DNA of 64,000 nucleotides from Pedobacter cryoconitis (GCF_014200605.1 NZ_JACHCE010000004.1:447619-511618); one strand, 5' to 3'. Positions 54,035 through 61,079 are shown, counted from the first letter of the stretch. The notes: a model not told the origin generated them from the sequence alone. Made by a program: numbers and translations.

Positions 54035-55099
54035 TTAGAAATTGGTTCCTGCCTGAAGGGCTACTTCTTTCAAAATCAACAGTTCTTCCTCTTTCAGAGT
54101 CCGCTGTTCCTGCTCTTTTAAATTTTGCTTTTCTTCTTCTTCCAGAACCTGCTGTTCCTGTTCTGCTAAAATCTGCTGTTCCACTTTCTTTAAAATCCGC
54201 TCTTCTTGTTCCTCATCTTCGTGATCAATTGAAATATCGGGCTTAACCATCGGGCCATCGGCAGCCAGCTCACTTCCTGCAACATTAGATTTGAAAACAG
54301 GCCATAATAACTGTGCATACCAGGGATCTTCCTGGTAATGTGAAATGCCATAAACAGCAGGATATTGTCTGGAAATATGAGCGGTCCCGAAAATGATATC
54401 CCACAAAAAGAACATGTTTCCGAAATTGCCCTTATAATAACCTACCCCATCATCTGTGGTCGCTGCATGATGGGCATGGTGTGTTGCTGGTGTAGAAATT
54501 AAGCGTTCTAAAACCCAGGCAACCGGATGCAGTATTTTGTATTGATAAAAAGGCTTATCCCAGGGGATACTGGAATGCGCTAAGGTCGTGATCGTACTTT
54601 TTATAGCCCCTACTACGATTCTAGGTGCTCCCAGGCCAAGATAGACCAGAATAGTGGTAACGTAAGTCTGAGAAAAAAACAAGGTATAAATCGCATTTTG
54701 TCTGCTCGCCATAGCCATTCCCATATAAGGTGCAGAATGGTGCGTCCGGTGAAAACGCCATAACCATGGAATTTCATGGTGCAACCGATGATACCAATAT
54801 TGGGTCAGATCATCTGCAATGGCGATAATCAGTACGCCCCAGCCAAAAGACACCCAGCTAAACTGATTGCTCAAAGCAGGAATGACAGCGGGTAAGAACT
54901 TAAGTCCGAAAAATGCAATAGCAGGTCTGATTACCAGTTTAGGTAAGACAAAACAAGCGATATCAACCATTTTTTCGTTCTTGTTCCAGCGTTTTTTATA
55001 GAGGCCGAAAGAAAACTCCAGTATCCCTAATACGAGTACCAGTACACTTAGTCCGTAACCATTCAGGTTATCGATGACTTCTTGAATAATTTTAATCAT
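54035..55099 (-). CDS. Sterol desaturase/fatty acid hydroxylase-family membrane enzyme with Glu/Gln-rich tail
   Basis: A 354-aa protein with membrane helices in the first 170 residues and the di-iron histidine boxes YHRLHH (103-108), FHRTHHS (117-122) and THHAHHAA (207-213). These are diagnostic of the fatty acid hydroxylase superfamily (PF04116), which adds hydroxyl groups or double bonds to lipids using O2. Residues ~293-346 are a highly charged coiled coil of imperfect repeats (LKEQEQRTLKEEELLILKE), unusual for the family. Two ~50-aa membrane proteins are encoded just upstream. Bacteroidota make sulfonolipids, but linking this enzyme to them is speculation. Confidence 0.92.
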   Translation of the reverse strand: MIKIIQEVIDNLNGYGLSVLVLVLGILEFSFGLYKKRWNKNEKMVDIACFVLPKLVIRPAIAFFGLKFLPAVIPALSNQFSWVSFGWGVLIIAIADDLTQYWYHRLHHEIPWLWRFHRTHHSAPYMGMAMASRQNAIYTLFFSQTYVTTILVYLGLGAPRIVVGAIKSTITTLAHSSIPWDKPFYQYKILHPVAWVLERLISTPATHHAHHAATTDDGVGYYKGNFGNMFFLWDIIFGTAHISRQYPAVYGISHYQEDPWYAQLLWPVFKSNVAGSELAADGPMVKPDISIDHEDEEQEERILKKVEQQILAEQEQQVLEEEEKQNLKEQEQRTLKEEELLILKEVALQAGTNF

Positions 55100-55122
55100 T
55101 GTTGATGGTTTTAGGTGGTTGA

Positions 55123-55284
55123 TTATTTACTAATATGGCTGGTTTTAACAGCCTTTTTTAACCAGGGCCGCTGTCCTGTAAAATAAAAGGTGAAAAACAT
55201 CAGTAAAATGGGCAGCGCATAGATAAACAGGCTAAGGAATACATTCTTAATGATCCTTTGCTTTACAGCTTCTTCGATTTTCAT
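55123..55284 (-). CDS. 53-aa single-pass membrane protein
   Basis: Reads MKIEEAVKQRIIKNVFLSLF and continues as a hydrophobic helix (about residues 14-35, FLSLFIYALPILLMFFTFYF) with a Lys-rich cytoplasmic or periplasmic tail (QRPWLKKAVKTSH). It starts 5 bp past the stop of the 52-aa membrane protein and ends 23 bp before the desaturase start, so the three are co-transcribed. Its composition is that of a real membrane microprotein, perhaps a partner of the hydroxylase. It is too short to be found by a simple ORF cut-off. Confidence 0.7.
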   Translation of the reverse strand: MKIEEAVKQRIIKNVFLSLFIYALPILLMFFTFYFTGQRPWLKKAVKTSHISK

Positions 55285-55289
55285 ATTAT

Positions 55290-55448
55290 TTACTTAAGAT
55301 GAACGGTGGTAGATGGAGACAAAGGATTGTCTGATAAAACTGTTTGGATAAGCCATAGCCCTCCTAATAGAATGACGAGTGGAACAGTAGCTACTACGAT
55401 TCCGACTACGATCTTCTTTCCGATTAATTGTAAGTCTGAAATAGTCAT
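55290..55448 (-). CDS. 52-aa single-pass membrane protein
   Basis: Reads MTISDLQLIGKKIVVGIVVA and continues as one long hydrophobic helix (about residues 13-36, VVGIVVATVPLVILLGGLWLIQ) followed by a polar tail (NPLSPSTTVHLK). It is the first gene after the conserved repeat copy B and precedes the 53-aa membrane protein by 5 bp. The larger minus-strand frame 55294-55569 that overlaps it has no protein-like pattern and I reject it. Function unknown; a subunit or regulator of the nearby di-iron enzyme is possible. Confidence 0.7.
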   Translation of the reverse strand: MTISDLQLIGKKIVVGIVVATVPLVILLGGLWLIQTVLSDNPLSPSTTVHLK

Positions 55449-55581
55449 ATGGTGAATTTTTAGGTGCGAAACAACTCATCTCTCTTTCTGTCCGATACGT
55501 AGAACCGCAGGATAAAGAGGGTATAAAAAGGGCATAGTAAACCCAAAAGAGTCCCGAAAGAGATTGCATGATGATTTATTC

Positions 55582-55626
55582 TTTAAATGACAAGATTGAA
55601 CAGTACCAACGCCAATTGAACTCCTG
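55582..55626 (-). repeat. Conserved leader element, copy B (downstream of the poly-Cys leader)
   Basis: Minus-strand CAATTGGCGTTGG, then 11 nt, then CTTGTCATTTAAA: the same blocks as copies A and C. It lies between the leader stem-loop and the first microprotein gene, inside the predicted transcript. Confidence 0.75.
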
Positions 55627-55642
55627 TTCTTTTATTAAATAG

Positions 55643-55665
55643 GCTGATTCTTATAGAGAATCAGC
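55643..55665 (-). promoter_or_regulatory. Stem-loop after the poly-Cys leader, candidate attenuator
   Basis: A perfect 9-bp stem (gctgattct / agaatcagc) with a 5-nt loop begins 30 bp past the leader's stop codon on the minus strand. Ribosome stalling at the Cys codons would lie next to it, which fits an attenuation or translation-coupling design. No strong T tract follows. Confidence 0.5.
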
Positions 55666-55694
55666 GTGCTGTCCATCGGTAGAGGGAGAATTAG

Positions 55695-55790
55695 CTAACA
55701 ACAACAACAGTATCCTGCATCATGAGAAAACATTAAGTTTTCATTGGCAGAATTCATTTTAAAACCGGTATGTAATTTTAATTTTAACAT
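55695..55790 (-). CDS. Poly-cysteine leader peptide (31 aa) ahead of the sulfur-scavenging operon
   Basis: The frame reads MLKLKLHTGFKMNSANENLM and continues FSHDAGYCCCC, so four consecutive TGT codons stand immediately before the TAG stop. An internal ATG would give 20 aa with the same end. Such an arrangement marks a leader peptide that senses cysteine supply through charged tRNA-Cys. Downstream on the same strand are a stem-loop, the conserved repeat copy B, two membrane microproteins, a di-iron enzyme, SusC/SusD and two sulfatases. A TATATTTG promoter box with a TTG box 20 bp upstream lies 32 bp before the ATG. Cys-rich leaders upstream of sulfur genes are known from Actinobacteria; here the role is inferred. 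Confidence 0.75.
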   Translation of the reverse strand: MLKLKLHTGFKMNSANENLMFSHDAGYCCCC

Positions 55791-55821
55791 TGGTTATGTG
55801 CTGTTTTGTAGAGCGTTAGTA

Positions 55822-55852
55822 CAAATATATAATATGAAAATCATAAATACAA
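55822..55852 (-). promoter_or_regulatory. Bacteroidota promoter for the poly-Cys leader operon
   Basis: On the minus strand TTG (55850-55852), a 20-bp spacer and TATATTTG (55822-55829) fit the phylum consensus TTTG-N19-21-TAnnTTTG. Transcription would begin about 25 nt ahead of the leader ATG at 55790. Confidence 0.65.
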
Positions 55853-55934
55853 TTAAATCTATAAATTTAGTAGATTATATTCTAAATATTGCGAATTAGT
55901 ATTCCTGATGCTATTTATTTATCTTTACCAAAGG

Positions 55935-55980
55935 TTTAAATGACAAGATTGAATCGGGTCCAACGCCAAATTTCACCTGG
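55935..55980 (-). repeat. Conserved leader element, copy C (upstream of the leader promoter)
   Basis: Minus-strand TTTGGCGTTGGACC and TTCAATCTTGTCATTTAAA match copies A and B. It lies about 85 bp upstream of the leader promoter, so this copy is outside the predicted leader transcript, favouring a DNA-level or ancestral role. Confidence 0.7.
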
Positions 55981-55998
55981 TTCAGTTATTAATCCGTG

Positions 55999-56053
55999 GG
56001 GGGCTGTCCGGAAGTTTATCAAACAATTGGTTTTGAACTTCCGAACAGCCCCC
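55999..56053 (-). terminator. Long GC-rich stem-loop next to conserved element copy C
   Basis: Arms of 18 bp (55999-56016 and 56036-56053) pair perfectly except one position, which is G-U in minus-strand RNA but C-A in plus-strand RNA. This bias suggests a minus-strand transcript ends or folds here. Confidence 0.55.
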
Positions 56054-56284
56054 TGTTTATTAAATAATCTAGTCAGCAATATTCTGCACTCACCCGGACA
56101 GGAAATCAAAAGGAAGGCTATATAGCAGATTATTTATTCATCTAAACGGGATCAGCAAATATCAGCGGTATAAAGGGAAAAAACTCTTCGCAGAAACTAC
56201 GCTTTCAGAGTTATCTGAGCTAATGAGGGCTCAGGATACTGGCTAATGGGCACCAGAATTCAAAAGATTTATTAATATATATTT
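56054..56284. other. Intergenic region with possible gene remnant
   Basis: No intact gene is seen. On the plus strand, 56132-56245 is stop-free for 38 codons with protein-like sequence (GISKYQRYKGKKLFAETT, LSELSELMRAQDTG) and no start codon near. It may be the tail of a decayed gene; I cannot name it. Confidence 0.3.
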
Positions 56285-56322
56285 ATTCTCTTCCCATAAA
56301 GATAAGTTTATGGGAAGAGAAT
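56285..56322 (-). terminator. Perfect stem-loop terminator of the M23-like gene
   Basis: A perfect 16-bp stem (attctcttcccataaa, 56285-56300, with 56307-56322) and 6-nt loop begin 17 bp past the stop of the M23-like gene on the minus strand, followed by AT-rich sequence. Confidence 0.88.
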
Positions 56323-56339
56323 ACTGATCGCACTGCAAG

Positions 56340-57266
56340 CTATTTGTTAAACTGTTTCAGTTCTCTTTTGTTCAGTTCTTTCCTGATAATGTCAGGGGTA
56401 TCACCGGCAGTATAATCCTGGCCTTTAACCAATATTGCATTGTCAATACCAGCTGAATAGAAATGCGGGGTTATAAAACCATACATGCTTTTATGGTTTT
56501 CATTTCTTGCATTCTCAAAATCTTTGGAATTAAGATACATGAGAATAAAAGAGATATTAAAATTATCATTTCCATTGGTCTGACTATTTAAGCCTAAAGC
56601 TGTACCCGGAAAAACGGTTTGTCCTAATTTAACTGCAAAACTGCCCTTTTTAAAACCTGTATATCTGGCAAGTGTTCCATCGGGATGTTCAATGGTGATT
56701 TCATTAACTTTTGAGGTAAATTGTACTTCTCCAGGCCTTTCAGGATCATAACCATCTTTTAACTCCACAACCATACCCTTTCTGACAGCAGTAACAGTAT
56801 CTTCATCTTTGGTATAAAAGCGATAAGATTTCCAATCCGCAGGAGCCGTCTTACCAAAATACTGAGTCATCACATAGTTACTTTCTTTTGCATTGACTTT
56901 AGTTCCTGTTTTATATGGAAGAAGGTAGACAAAATCAGCATCATATTTAGGGTTTAATTTCCCTCTGATGTAGTTTGATCTATAATTAAAACCAATATTT
57001 AATAGTTTATTTTCAGGTCTTAAGTTCATGAAACTTCCGGCTGTCCCTTTTAGTGTAAACTCACGTTCCATCGGCCCCGAACAATTGGTTAGTTCTGAGA
57101 ATTTAATAATTATAGTATAACTGCCCGGATCATTTTTATCATAACTGAAATTGACAGACCGGTCATCATTAGTTCTTTGTGAAAACTTTATCTGGGCATC
57201 TTGCGCATTCACTTTAAATAAGCTTCCGCTTATGAACAGGAAAAATAGTATTGTTTTTAGTTTCAT
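56340..57266 (-). CDS. Exported degenerate M23/LytM-like protein
   Basis: A 308-aa protein with a signal peptide (LFFLFISGSLFKVNAQ). The first ~150 residues are beta-rich and unknown. Residues ~180-260 follow the LytM/M23 peptidase framework: VRKGMVVELKDG, ITIEHPDGTLARYTGFKKGSFAVKLGQTVFPGTALG and FNISFILMYLNSKDF. The zinc-binding HxxxD is absent and the HxH motif is replaced by NFNIS, so peptidase activity is unlikely. Degenerate M23 domains often serve as activators or binding modules at the cell wall. A strong terminator follows. Confidence 0.75.
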   Translation of the reverse strand: MKLKTILFFLFISGSLFKVNAQDAQIKFSQRTNDDRSVNFSYDKNDPGSYTIIIKFSELTNCSGPMEREFTLKGTAGSFMNLRPENKLLNIGFNYRSNYIRGKLNPKYDADFVYLLPYKTGTKVNAKESNYVMTQYFGKTAPADWKSYRFYTKDEDTVTAVRKGMVVELKDGYDPERPGEVQFTSKVNEITIEHPDGTLARYTGFKKGSFAVKLGQTVFPGTALGLNSQTNGNDNFNISFILMYLNSKDFENARNENHKSMYGFITPHFYSAGIDNAILVKGQDYTAGDTPDIIRKELNKRELKQFNK

Positions 57267-57346
57267 TGGTGATAAAAGGTTTAGGCTATTAAAATTGAAT
57301 GTTTAAAATTTATTATCGGTCAAAAAATTCATTTATTTTTTTAAAT

Positions 57347-57386
57347 GAATATGCCTCAAACTATGACTAAAGTTGGAGGCATATTC
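57347..57386 (-). terminator. Stem-loop terminator after the RiPP-like precursor gene
   Basis: gaatatgcctc (57347-57357) pairs perfectly with gaggcatattc (57376-57386) about 30 bp past the stop codon of the small gene, with A/T-rich sequence beyond it on the minus strand. Confidence 0.75.
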
Positions 57387-57415
57387 CTATTAAAAAACCG
57401 TTCGGTTTATACTAT

Positions 57416-57592
57416 CTAAATTATTTCTGTTATTGTTGTGTAAGGAGGTTTATCTATGCATGCGGGACAAAATGATCCACTTTTACGGTCATCATTTCCA
57501 AATTCATTTGTCTTCCCTGCGGTATTAAATACAGCGACAATAACTTTTCCAAGTGACACTTTTTTCTCATTTGATTTTTCTTTCTTCATCAT
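57416..57592 (-). CDS. Orphan RiPP-like precursor peptide (58 aa), possible class I lanthipeptide type
   Basis: Reads MMKKEKSNEKKVSLGKVIVA then VFNTAGKTNEFGNDDRKSG and SFCPACIDKPPYTTITEII. The Lys-rich KKVSLGKVIVAVFN leader resembles the Bacteroidota natural-product precursor leader (KKL-x-L-x-K-x-x-I-A), followed by an acidic linker and a core with two Cys and several Ser/Thr (SGSFCPAC...PPYTTIT). That is compatible with a lanthipeptide or other RiPP. No dehydratase, cyclase or transporter is encoded within the window, so the modifying enzymes would be elsewhere. A terminator follows at 57347-57386. The gene call is good; the family call is inference. Confidence 0.6.
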   Translation of the reverse strand: MMKKEKSNEKKVSLGKVIVAVFNTAGKTNEFGNDDRKSGSFCPACIDKPPYTTITEII

Positions 57593-57676
57593 TATTTATA
57601 TTAATCTATTTAAGCAAAGATTCTGTATTAAACCCCTCTGATTTATCAAATAAATTGGGAAGGAAATCAATTCTAA

Positions 57677-58465
57677 TTAAACCTGCGAATAAACAGCAGG
57701 TAATAACAGAGTTGATGTAATTTTATTGACCAGCAGTGCATCGGCATACCCTGCTGCAGTACTTATCTTTTTCCATTGCGGATCATCGATAAAAGACTTC
57801 CAATGAGCATCTTTAGCCTCCAGGTTATCAAAAGTAACCATGTAGGTCAGGTTAGGCCTCAACGGCCCTATTACAGTTTCACCCCAGAATACAGGTTTAA
57901 AACCCAGACGTTTAAAAATATCAATCTCTCCCTGATCATTAAACATTTCGATTTTCTTTTTACCTGCAGCCTCACTGGCGCTTTGATATTGGCGGAGTTC
58001 AAAAATCCTGGACCTGCCGGCAGGAACTATCATTTTTGGAGCATATGCAAAGGCTTTCATCATAGAACTTTCTATCCTTTCATAAGCTGGCTCTGTTGCT
58101 GGTGCAGTCAGATAAGCGGCACCTTTTTGCTGATAGGCTTTATCATTATCCAATTGATTAAGTATCTCATTGAAATGGACAAGGTTCTGATAAGGAATCA
58201 ATACAAATAACTTTGTTTGTCCCACAGGTTTTAACTCCGTAAAAACACCAACATGCCGGATACCTAAACGGTTAAATGCTGGTATAGCAGCTTTACTATA
58301 AAAATCTTCGACCAGCTTTTGCTGCATACTATTCTTTAAGGTATATACTCTTAATTCATAGAATTCAGCAGATTCGGCTTTAACCATCGCAAGATTCACA
58401 ACCGGAGCAGCCATTACAGCCGTACCTGTCATTAAGGATGTTTTTACGAATGAACGTCTTTTCAT
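57677..58465 (-). CDS. Exported NIPSNAP-family protein
   Basis: A 262-aa protein with a Tat-like N-terminus (MKRRSFVKTSLMTGTAVMAAP). Two NIPSNAP domains follow: FYELRVYTLKNSMQQKLVEDFY at residues ~35-56 and IFELRQYQSASEAAGKKKIEMF at ~152-173, each with the ferredoxin-like strand-helix pattern (GVFTELKPVGQTKLFVLIPY; PVFWGETVIGPLRPNLTYMV). NIPSNAP proteins are alpha-beta barrel dimers; biochemical roles are poorly known, and exported forms are common in Bacteroidota. It is divergent from the tetR gene across a palindromic operator, so it is probably under TetR control. Confidence 0.88.
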   Translation of the reverse strand: MKRRSFVKTSLMTGTAVMAAPVVNLAMVKAESAEFYELRVYTLKNSMQQKLVEDFYSKAAIPAFNRLGIRHVGVFTELKPVGQTKLFVLIPYQNLVHFNEILNQLDNDKAYQQKGAAYLTAPATEPAYERIESSMMKAFAYAPKMIVPAGRSRIFELRQYQSASEAAGKKKIEMFNDQGEIDIFKRLGFKPVFWGETVIGPLRPNLTYMVTFDNLEAKDAHWKSFIDDPQWKKISTAAGYADALLVNKITSTLLLPAVYSQV

Positions 58466-58662
58466 ACAAAGGATTAAATTAATTCGATTTCCGAAGGCGC
58501 AATTATAGACTTATCAAAATTAAGTTGTCGGATTATTACGTCAACTACGATATATCTTACACGAACATAAATATACTCTCTATTAAAACCGAATCCTAAT
58601 TGACAGAGGAGATAAATCATTCTTTTGTAAACAATAATAAAAACAATAGGAAATACACTTGA

Positions 58663-58684
58663 TAAGTAAATAAACATTTACTTA
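58663..58684. promoter_or_regulatory. TetR-type operator between the divergent NIPSNAP and tetR genes
   Basis: taagtaaa-taaaca-tttactta is a perfect 8-bp inverted repeat, about 40 bp before the tetR ATG and 200 bp before the NIPSNAP start. Size and position suit binding by the adjacent TetR-family dimer; this is inferred. Confidence 0.6.
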
Positions 58685-58725
58685 CTTTGTATCCGTATTC
58701 AGAGATCATATAGAAAAAGATTACC

Positions 58726-59322
58726 ATGAGACCAAAAAATTTAGAGAAAGAGGAAGCCATTCGTACCATCGCCCTGCAAATTATTGCAGAAGAAGGACTG
58801 GAAAACCTGAGTATGCAGAAACTGGCTAAAGCAGCTAATGTATCACCGCGTACAATCTATATCAAATACGAGAATAAAGAAGATCTTTTAATCAAGCTTT
58901 TTATCGAAGAGGTACTTGGGGCTTATGAAAAAGCTGTCCTGGAAAAATTTACTCCGGATATGGATTTTACTAAAGGGGTGAAAAAACTATGGCAGAACAC
59001 ATTTCAGTATCTAAAAAACAACAGGCATTCATTTGTATTACTTCAATATGGAAAATCTTCACCCCTGCTGAATAAAGCATTTCAGCAGGCTAATATACAG
59101 CAAGGTCATTTCTTTGCCCCTATTCACCAATTTTTAGAGCTTAACGCAGCAAAGGGTATTATAAAAATATTTCCACAGGATGTTTACAGGGCCTTGTTGT
59201 TTTCTCCGGTTCTTGATCTGGTCAAGGAGTATTTTGATTATCAGGAACGACCTAAACAGATCATTACAGAAAAAATAGTATCAGAATGCTGTGATGCAGT
59301 TATCAAAGGAATTCTTAAATAA
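58726..59322 (+). CDS. TetR/AcrR-family transcriptional regulator
   Basis: A 198-aa protein. The N-terminal helix-turn-helix spans residues ~10-55: AIRTIALQIIAEEGLENLSMQKLAKAANVSPRTIYIKYENKEDLL, read as consecutive helices, with the recognition helix VSPRTIYIKYENK. The C-terminal part is all-helical and binds an unknown ligand. It lies 11 bp upstream of the FAD monooxygenase gene and beside a perfect palindrome, so it probably represses its own operon, and perhaps the divergent NIPSNAP gene, until a substrate of the monooxygenase appears. Confidence 0.94.
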   Translation: MRPKNLEKEEAIRTIALQIIAEEGLENLSMQKLAKAANVSPRTIYIKYENKEDLLIKLFIEEVLGAYEKAVLEKFTPDMDFTKGVKKLWQNTFQYLKNNRHSFVLLQYGKSSPLLNKAFQQANIQQGHFFAPIHQFLELNAAKGIIKIFPQDVYRALLFSPVLDLVKEYFDYQERPKQIITEKIVSECCDAVIKGILK

Positions 59323-59333
59323 ATAGATAGACC

Positions 59334-60467
59334 ATGAACACAATTATTAATAAAAATATAGCAATTATAGGTGGTGGCCCTGGTGGATTAACACTGGCAA
59401 GACTTTTACAAATGAACGGTGCAACTGTAAAAGTATATGAAAGAGATATACATAAAGATGCCAGAATGAAGGGTGCAACTTTAGACCTCCATGAAGAATC
59501 AGGGCTGAAAGCTTTAGAAGAAGCCGGATTAATGGAAGCTTTCAAAGCAAATTATCGTCCGGGAGCGGATAAATTACGGATCACGGATAAAAAAGCGAAT
59601 ATCCTTTTTGAAGATAACGGACAGGAAAGTTCGCGTCCTGAGATTGACCGCGGACCACTGCAAAACATCTTATTAGATTCTTTACAGCCGGATACTGTGG
59701 TGTGGGACAGTCATTTTGTATCGCTAACCCCGCAAAATGATTCCTGGAAAATAGAGTTTAAAAATGGGAATACTTCCATTGCAGACATCGTGATCGGTGC
59801 AGATGGCGCGAACTCAAAAATACGTCCATACATTACGCCTATTAAGCCTTTTTATTCGGGTGTAACGGCAATTGAAGGTGCGGTGTATAATTCTGAAAAC
59901 ACTATTCCAAAGATACACCAGCTCATCAATGGTGGAAAAGTATTCGCCATGGATGATTCAAAAACTTTAATCGCAGGCTCAAAGGGAGATGGAAGTATTA
60001 TATTTTATCCTGGATTTAACACAAATGAAGACTGGAGCCGCACAGCCGGAATAGATTTTTCAGATAAAAAACAAGTACTGGCCTGGTTCAAAGAAGAATA
60101 TTCAGGCTGGGACAGTATATGGGATGAATTATTTGAAAACGCAGCGGCTCAGTTCGTTCCCCGCCCTCAATATTGTATGCCTTTGGATCAAAACTGGGAG
60201 ACCTTATCAAATCTTACCTTGCTGGGCGATGCAGCACACCTGATGCCGCCTTATGCTGGTGAAGGTGTCAATATGGCTATGCTGGACGCGCTTGAATTAA
60301 GCCAATGTCTGCTGAGTAACGATTTCAAGGATACGCATGCTGCGCTGGCAGCTTATGAAAAACAAATGCTGATCAGGGCTGCTGACGTTGCAAACCAAAC
60401 AATGGAATCAACGGCAGCATTACATTCTCCAAATGCGGTTTCTTTTATGCTTGATATTATGGGATAA
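59334..60467 (+). CDS. FAD-dependent monooxygenase of the TetX-like group
   Basis: A 377-aa flavoprotein: Rossmann GxGxxG at IIGGGPGGLT (11-20), LYS/ARG-rich FAD contacts in RMKGATLDLHEESGLKALE, the GADGANSKIR (GD-like) motif and the FAD-ribityl motif LLGDAAHLMPPYAGEGVNMAMLDA. End-to-end similarity to the tetracycline-modifying enzyme Tet(X) is clear by eye. However, Tet(X) substrate residues as I recall them (Gln192, Arg213, His234) fall on Glu, Lys and Ile here, so tetracycline inactivation is not supported. Co-operonic with tetR. The native substrate, perhaps an aromatic or polyketide, is unknown. Confidence 0.9.
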   Translation: MNTIINKNIAIIGGGPGGLTLARLLQMNGATVKVYERDIHKDARMKGATLDLHEESGLKALEEAGLMEAFKANYRPGADKLRITDKKANILFEDNGQESSRPEIDRGPLQNILLDSLQPDTVVWDSHFVSLTPQNDSWKIEFKNGNTSIADIVIGADGANSKIRPYITPIKPFYSGVTAIEGAVYNSENTIPKIHQLINGGKVFAMDDSKTLIAGSKGDGSIIFYPGFNTNEDWSRTAGIDFSDKKQVLAWFKEEYSGWDSIWDELFENAAAQFVPRPQYCMPLDQNWETLSNLTLLGDAAHLMPPYAGEGVNMAMLDALELSQCLLSNDFKDTHAALAAYEKQMLIRAADVANQTMESTAALHSPNAVSFMLDIMG

Positions 60468-60501
60468 GCTAAATCCAGCTTAATTGCAGACCTACTTATA
60501 A

Positions 60502-60538
60502 CCCGGCAGATTTATATTCGCTTAACTCTTCTGCCGGG
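60502..60538. terminator. Bidirectional stem-loop terminator
   Basis: cccggcaga (60502-60510) and tctgccggg (60530-60538) pair perfectly over 9 bp with a 19-nt loop, between the convergent monooxygenase and rhodanese genes. Confidence 0.8.
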
Positions 60539-60559
60539 CTATAGTAGATCTGCTTTAGC

Positions 60560-60952
60560 TTAACACGCACATTGGATCTCTTCTCCCCCGGTTTTATCAC
60601 TGCCTTCAGTCGCATAACCATCAAACTTCCACCAGACTATCCCTCCTATTAATTCTTTGACCTTAAAACCAAGTTCAGCCATATTCAGGGCCCCTTTGGT
60701 AGAAGCATTACATCCAATACCGTCACAATAGGTTACGTATAAAGCATTTTTATCCAAATGCATCGTAGAGCCTGGGTTCATATCCCGGTGTGGCAGATTT
60801 ACAGCCCCCGGAATGTGTTCCTTTTGATAAGCAAAACCTTTGCGGGCATCAATGACTATAATATTATCTTTTGATGTTATCGCATCAAAAAGATCTGAAG
60901 GGTCCATTTCAAAAGATAGTTTGTCCTGGAAGTGCTGTGTAGCTGTTTTCAT
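60560..60952 (-). CDS. Cytoplasmic rhodanese-like sulfurtransferase
   Basis: From ATG 60952 the protein has 130 aa; an upstream TTG adds four residues. One rhodanese domain: IIVIDARKGFAYQKEHIPGAVNLPHRDMNP and the active-site loop VTYCDGIGCNASTKGA with a Cys in the catalytic position (YCDGIGC). The short C-terminal EEIQCAC has two more Cys, which could carry sulfur. No signal peptide, so it acts in the cytoplasm. It is divergent from the MetR-like regulator gene, which probably controls it in response to sulfur amino acid status. Confidence 0.9.
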   Translation of the reverse strand: MKTATQHFQDKLSFEMDPSDLFDAITSKDNIIVIDARKGFAYQKEHIPGAVNLPHRDMNPGSTMHLDKNALYVTYCDGIGCNASTKGALNMAELGFKVKELIGGIVWWKFDGYATEGSDKTGGEEIQCAC

Positions 60953-61039
60953 TCTGATTATCAATAATTGTGAATGTCAAAAGTAAAAGCAGAACCAGCC
61001 ATATGCTAATGAATTTTGCAGCAAGCCGTCATGCAGATT

Positions 61040-61053
61040 ATTCATGCCTGAAT
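61040..61053. promoter_or_regulatory. Possible LysR/MetR operator
   Basis: attca-tgcc-tgaat is a 5-bp palindrome in the 127-bp region between the divergent rhodanese and LysR genes, built from the TTCA/TGAA half-sites used by MetR proteins, though reversed and with a 4-bp spacer. Only weak support. Confidence 0.3.
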
Positions 61054-61079
61054 GGGTATATTAATAACTATTTTCGTGT

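Noticed and set aside
55294-55569. 91-aa minus-strand frame after repeat copy B
   Set aside because: It overlaps a better microprotein gene, and most of its sequence has random, Arg/Ser-rich composition.
53933-55980. CRISPR array
   Set aside because: Only three imperfect copies at irregular distances, with no uniform spacers and no cas genes.
55940-56125. 61-aa plus-strand frame
   Set aside because: It runs through repeat copy C and the GC-rich stem-loop, has no RBS and no protein-like pattern.
59334-60467. Tetracycline-resistance gene tet(X)
   Set aside because: Overall fold matches, but the drug-contact positions I can align (Q192, R213, H234 in Tet(X)) are not conserved.
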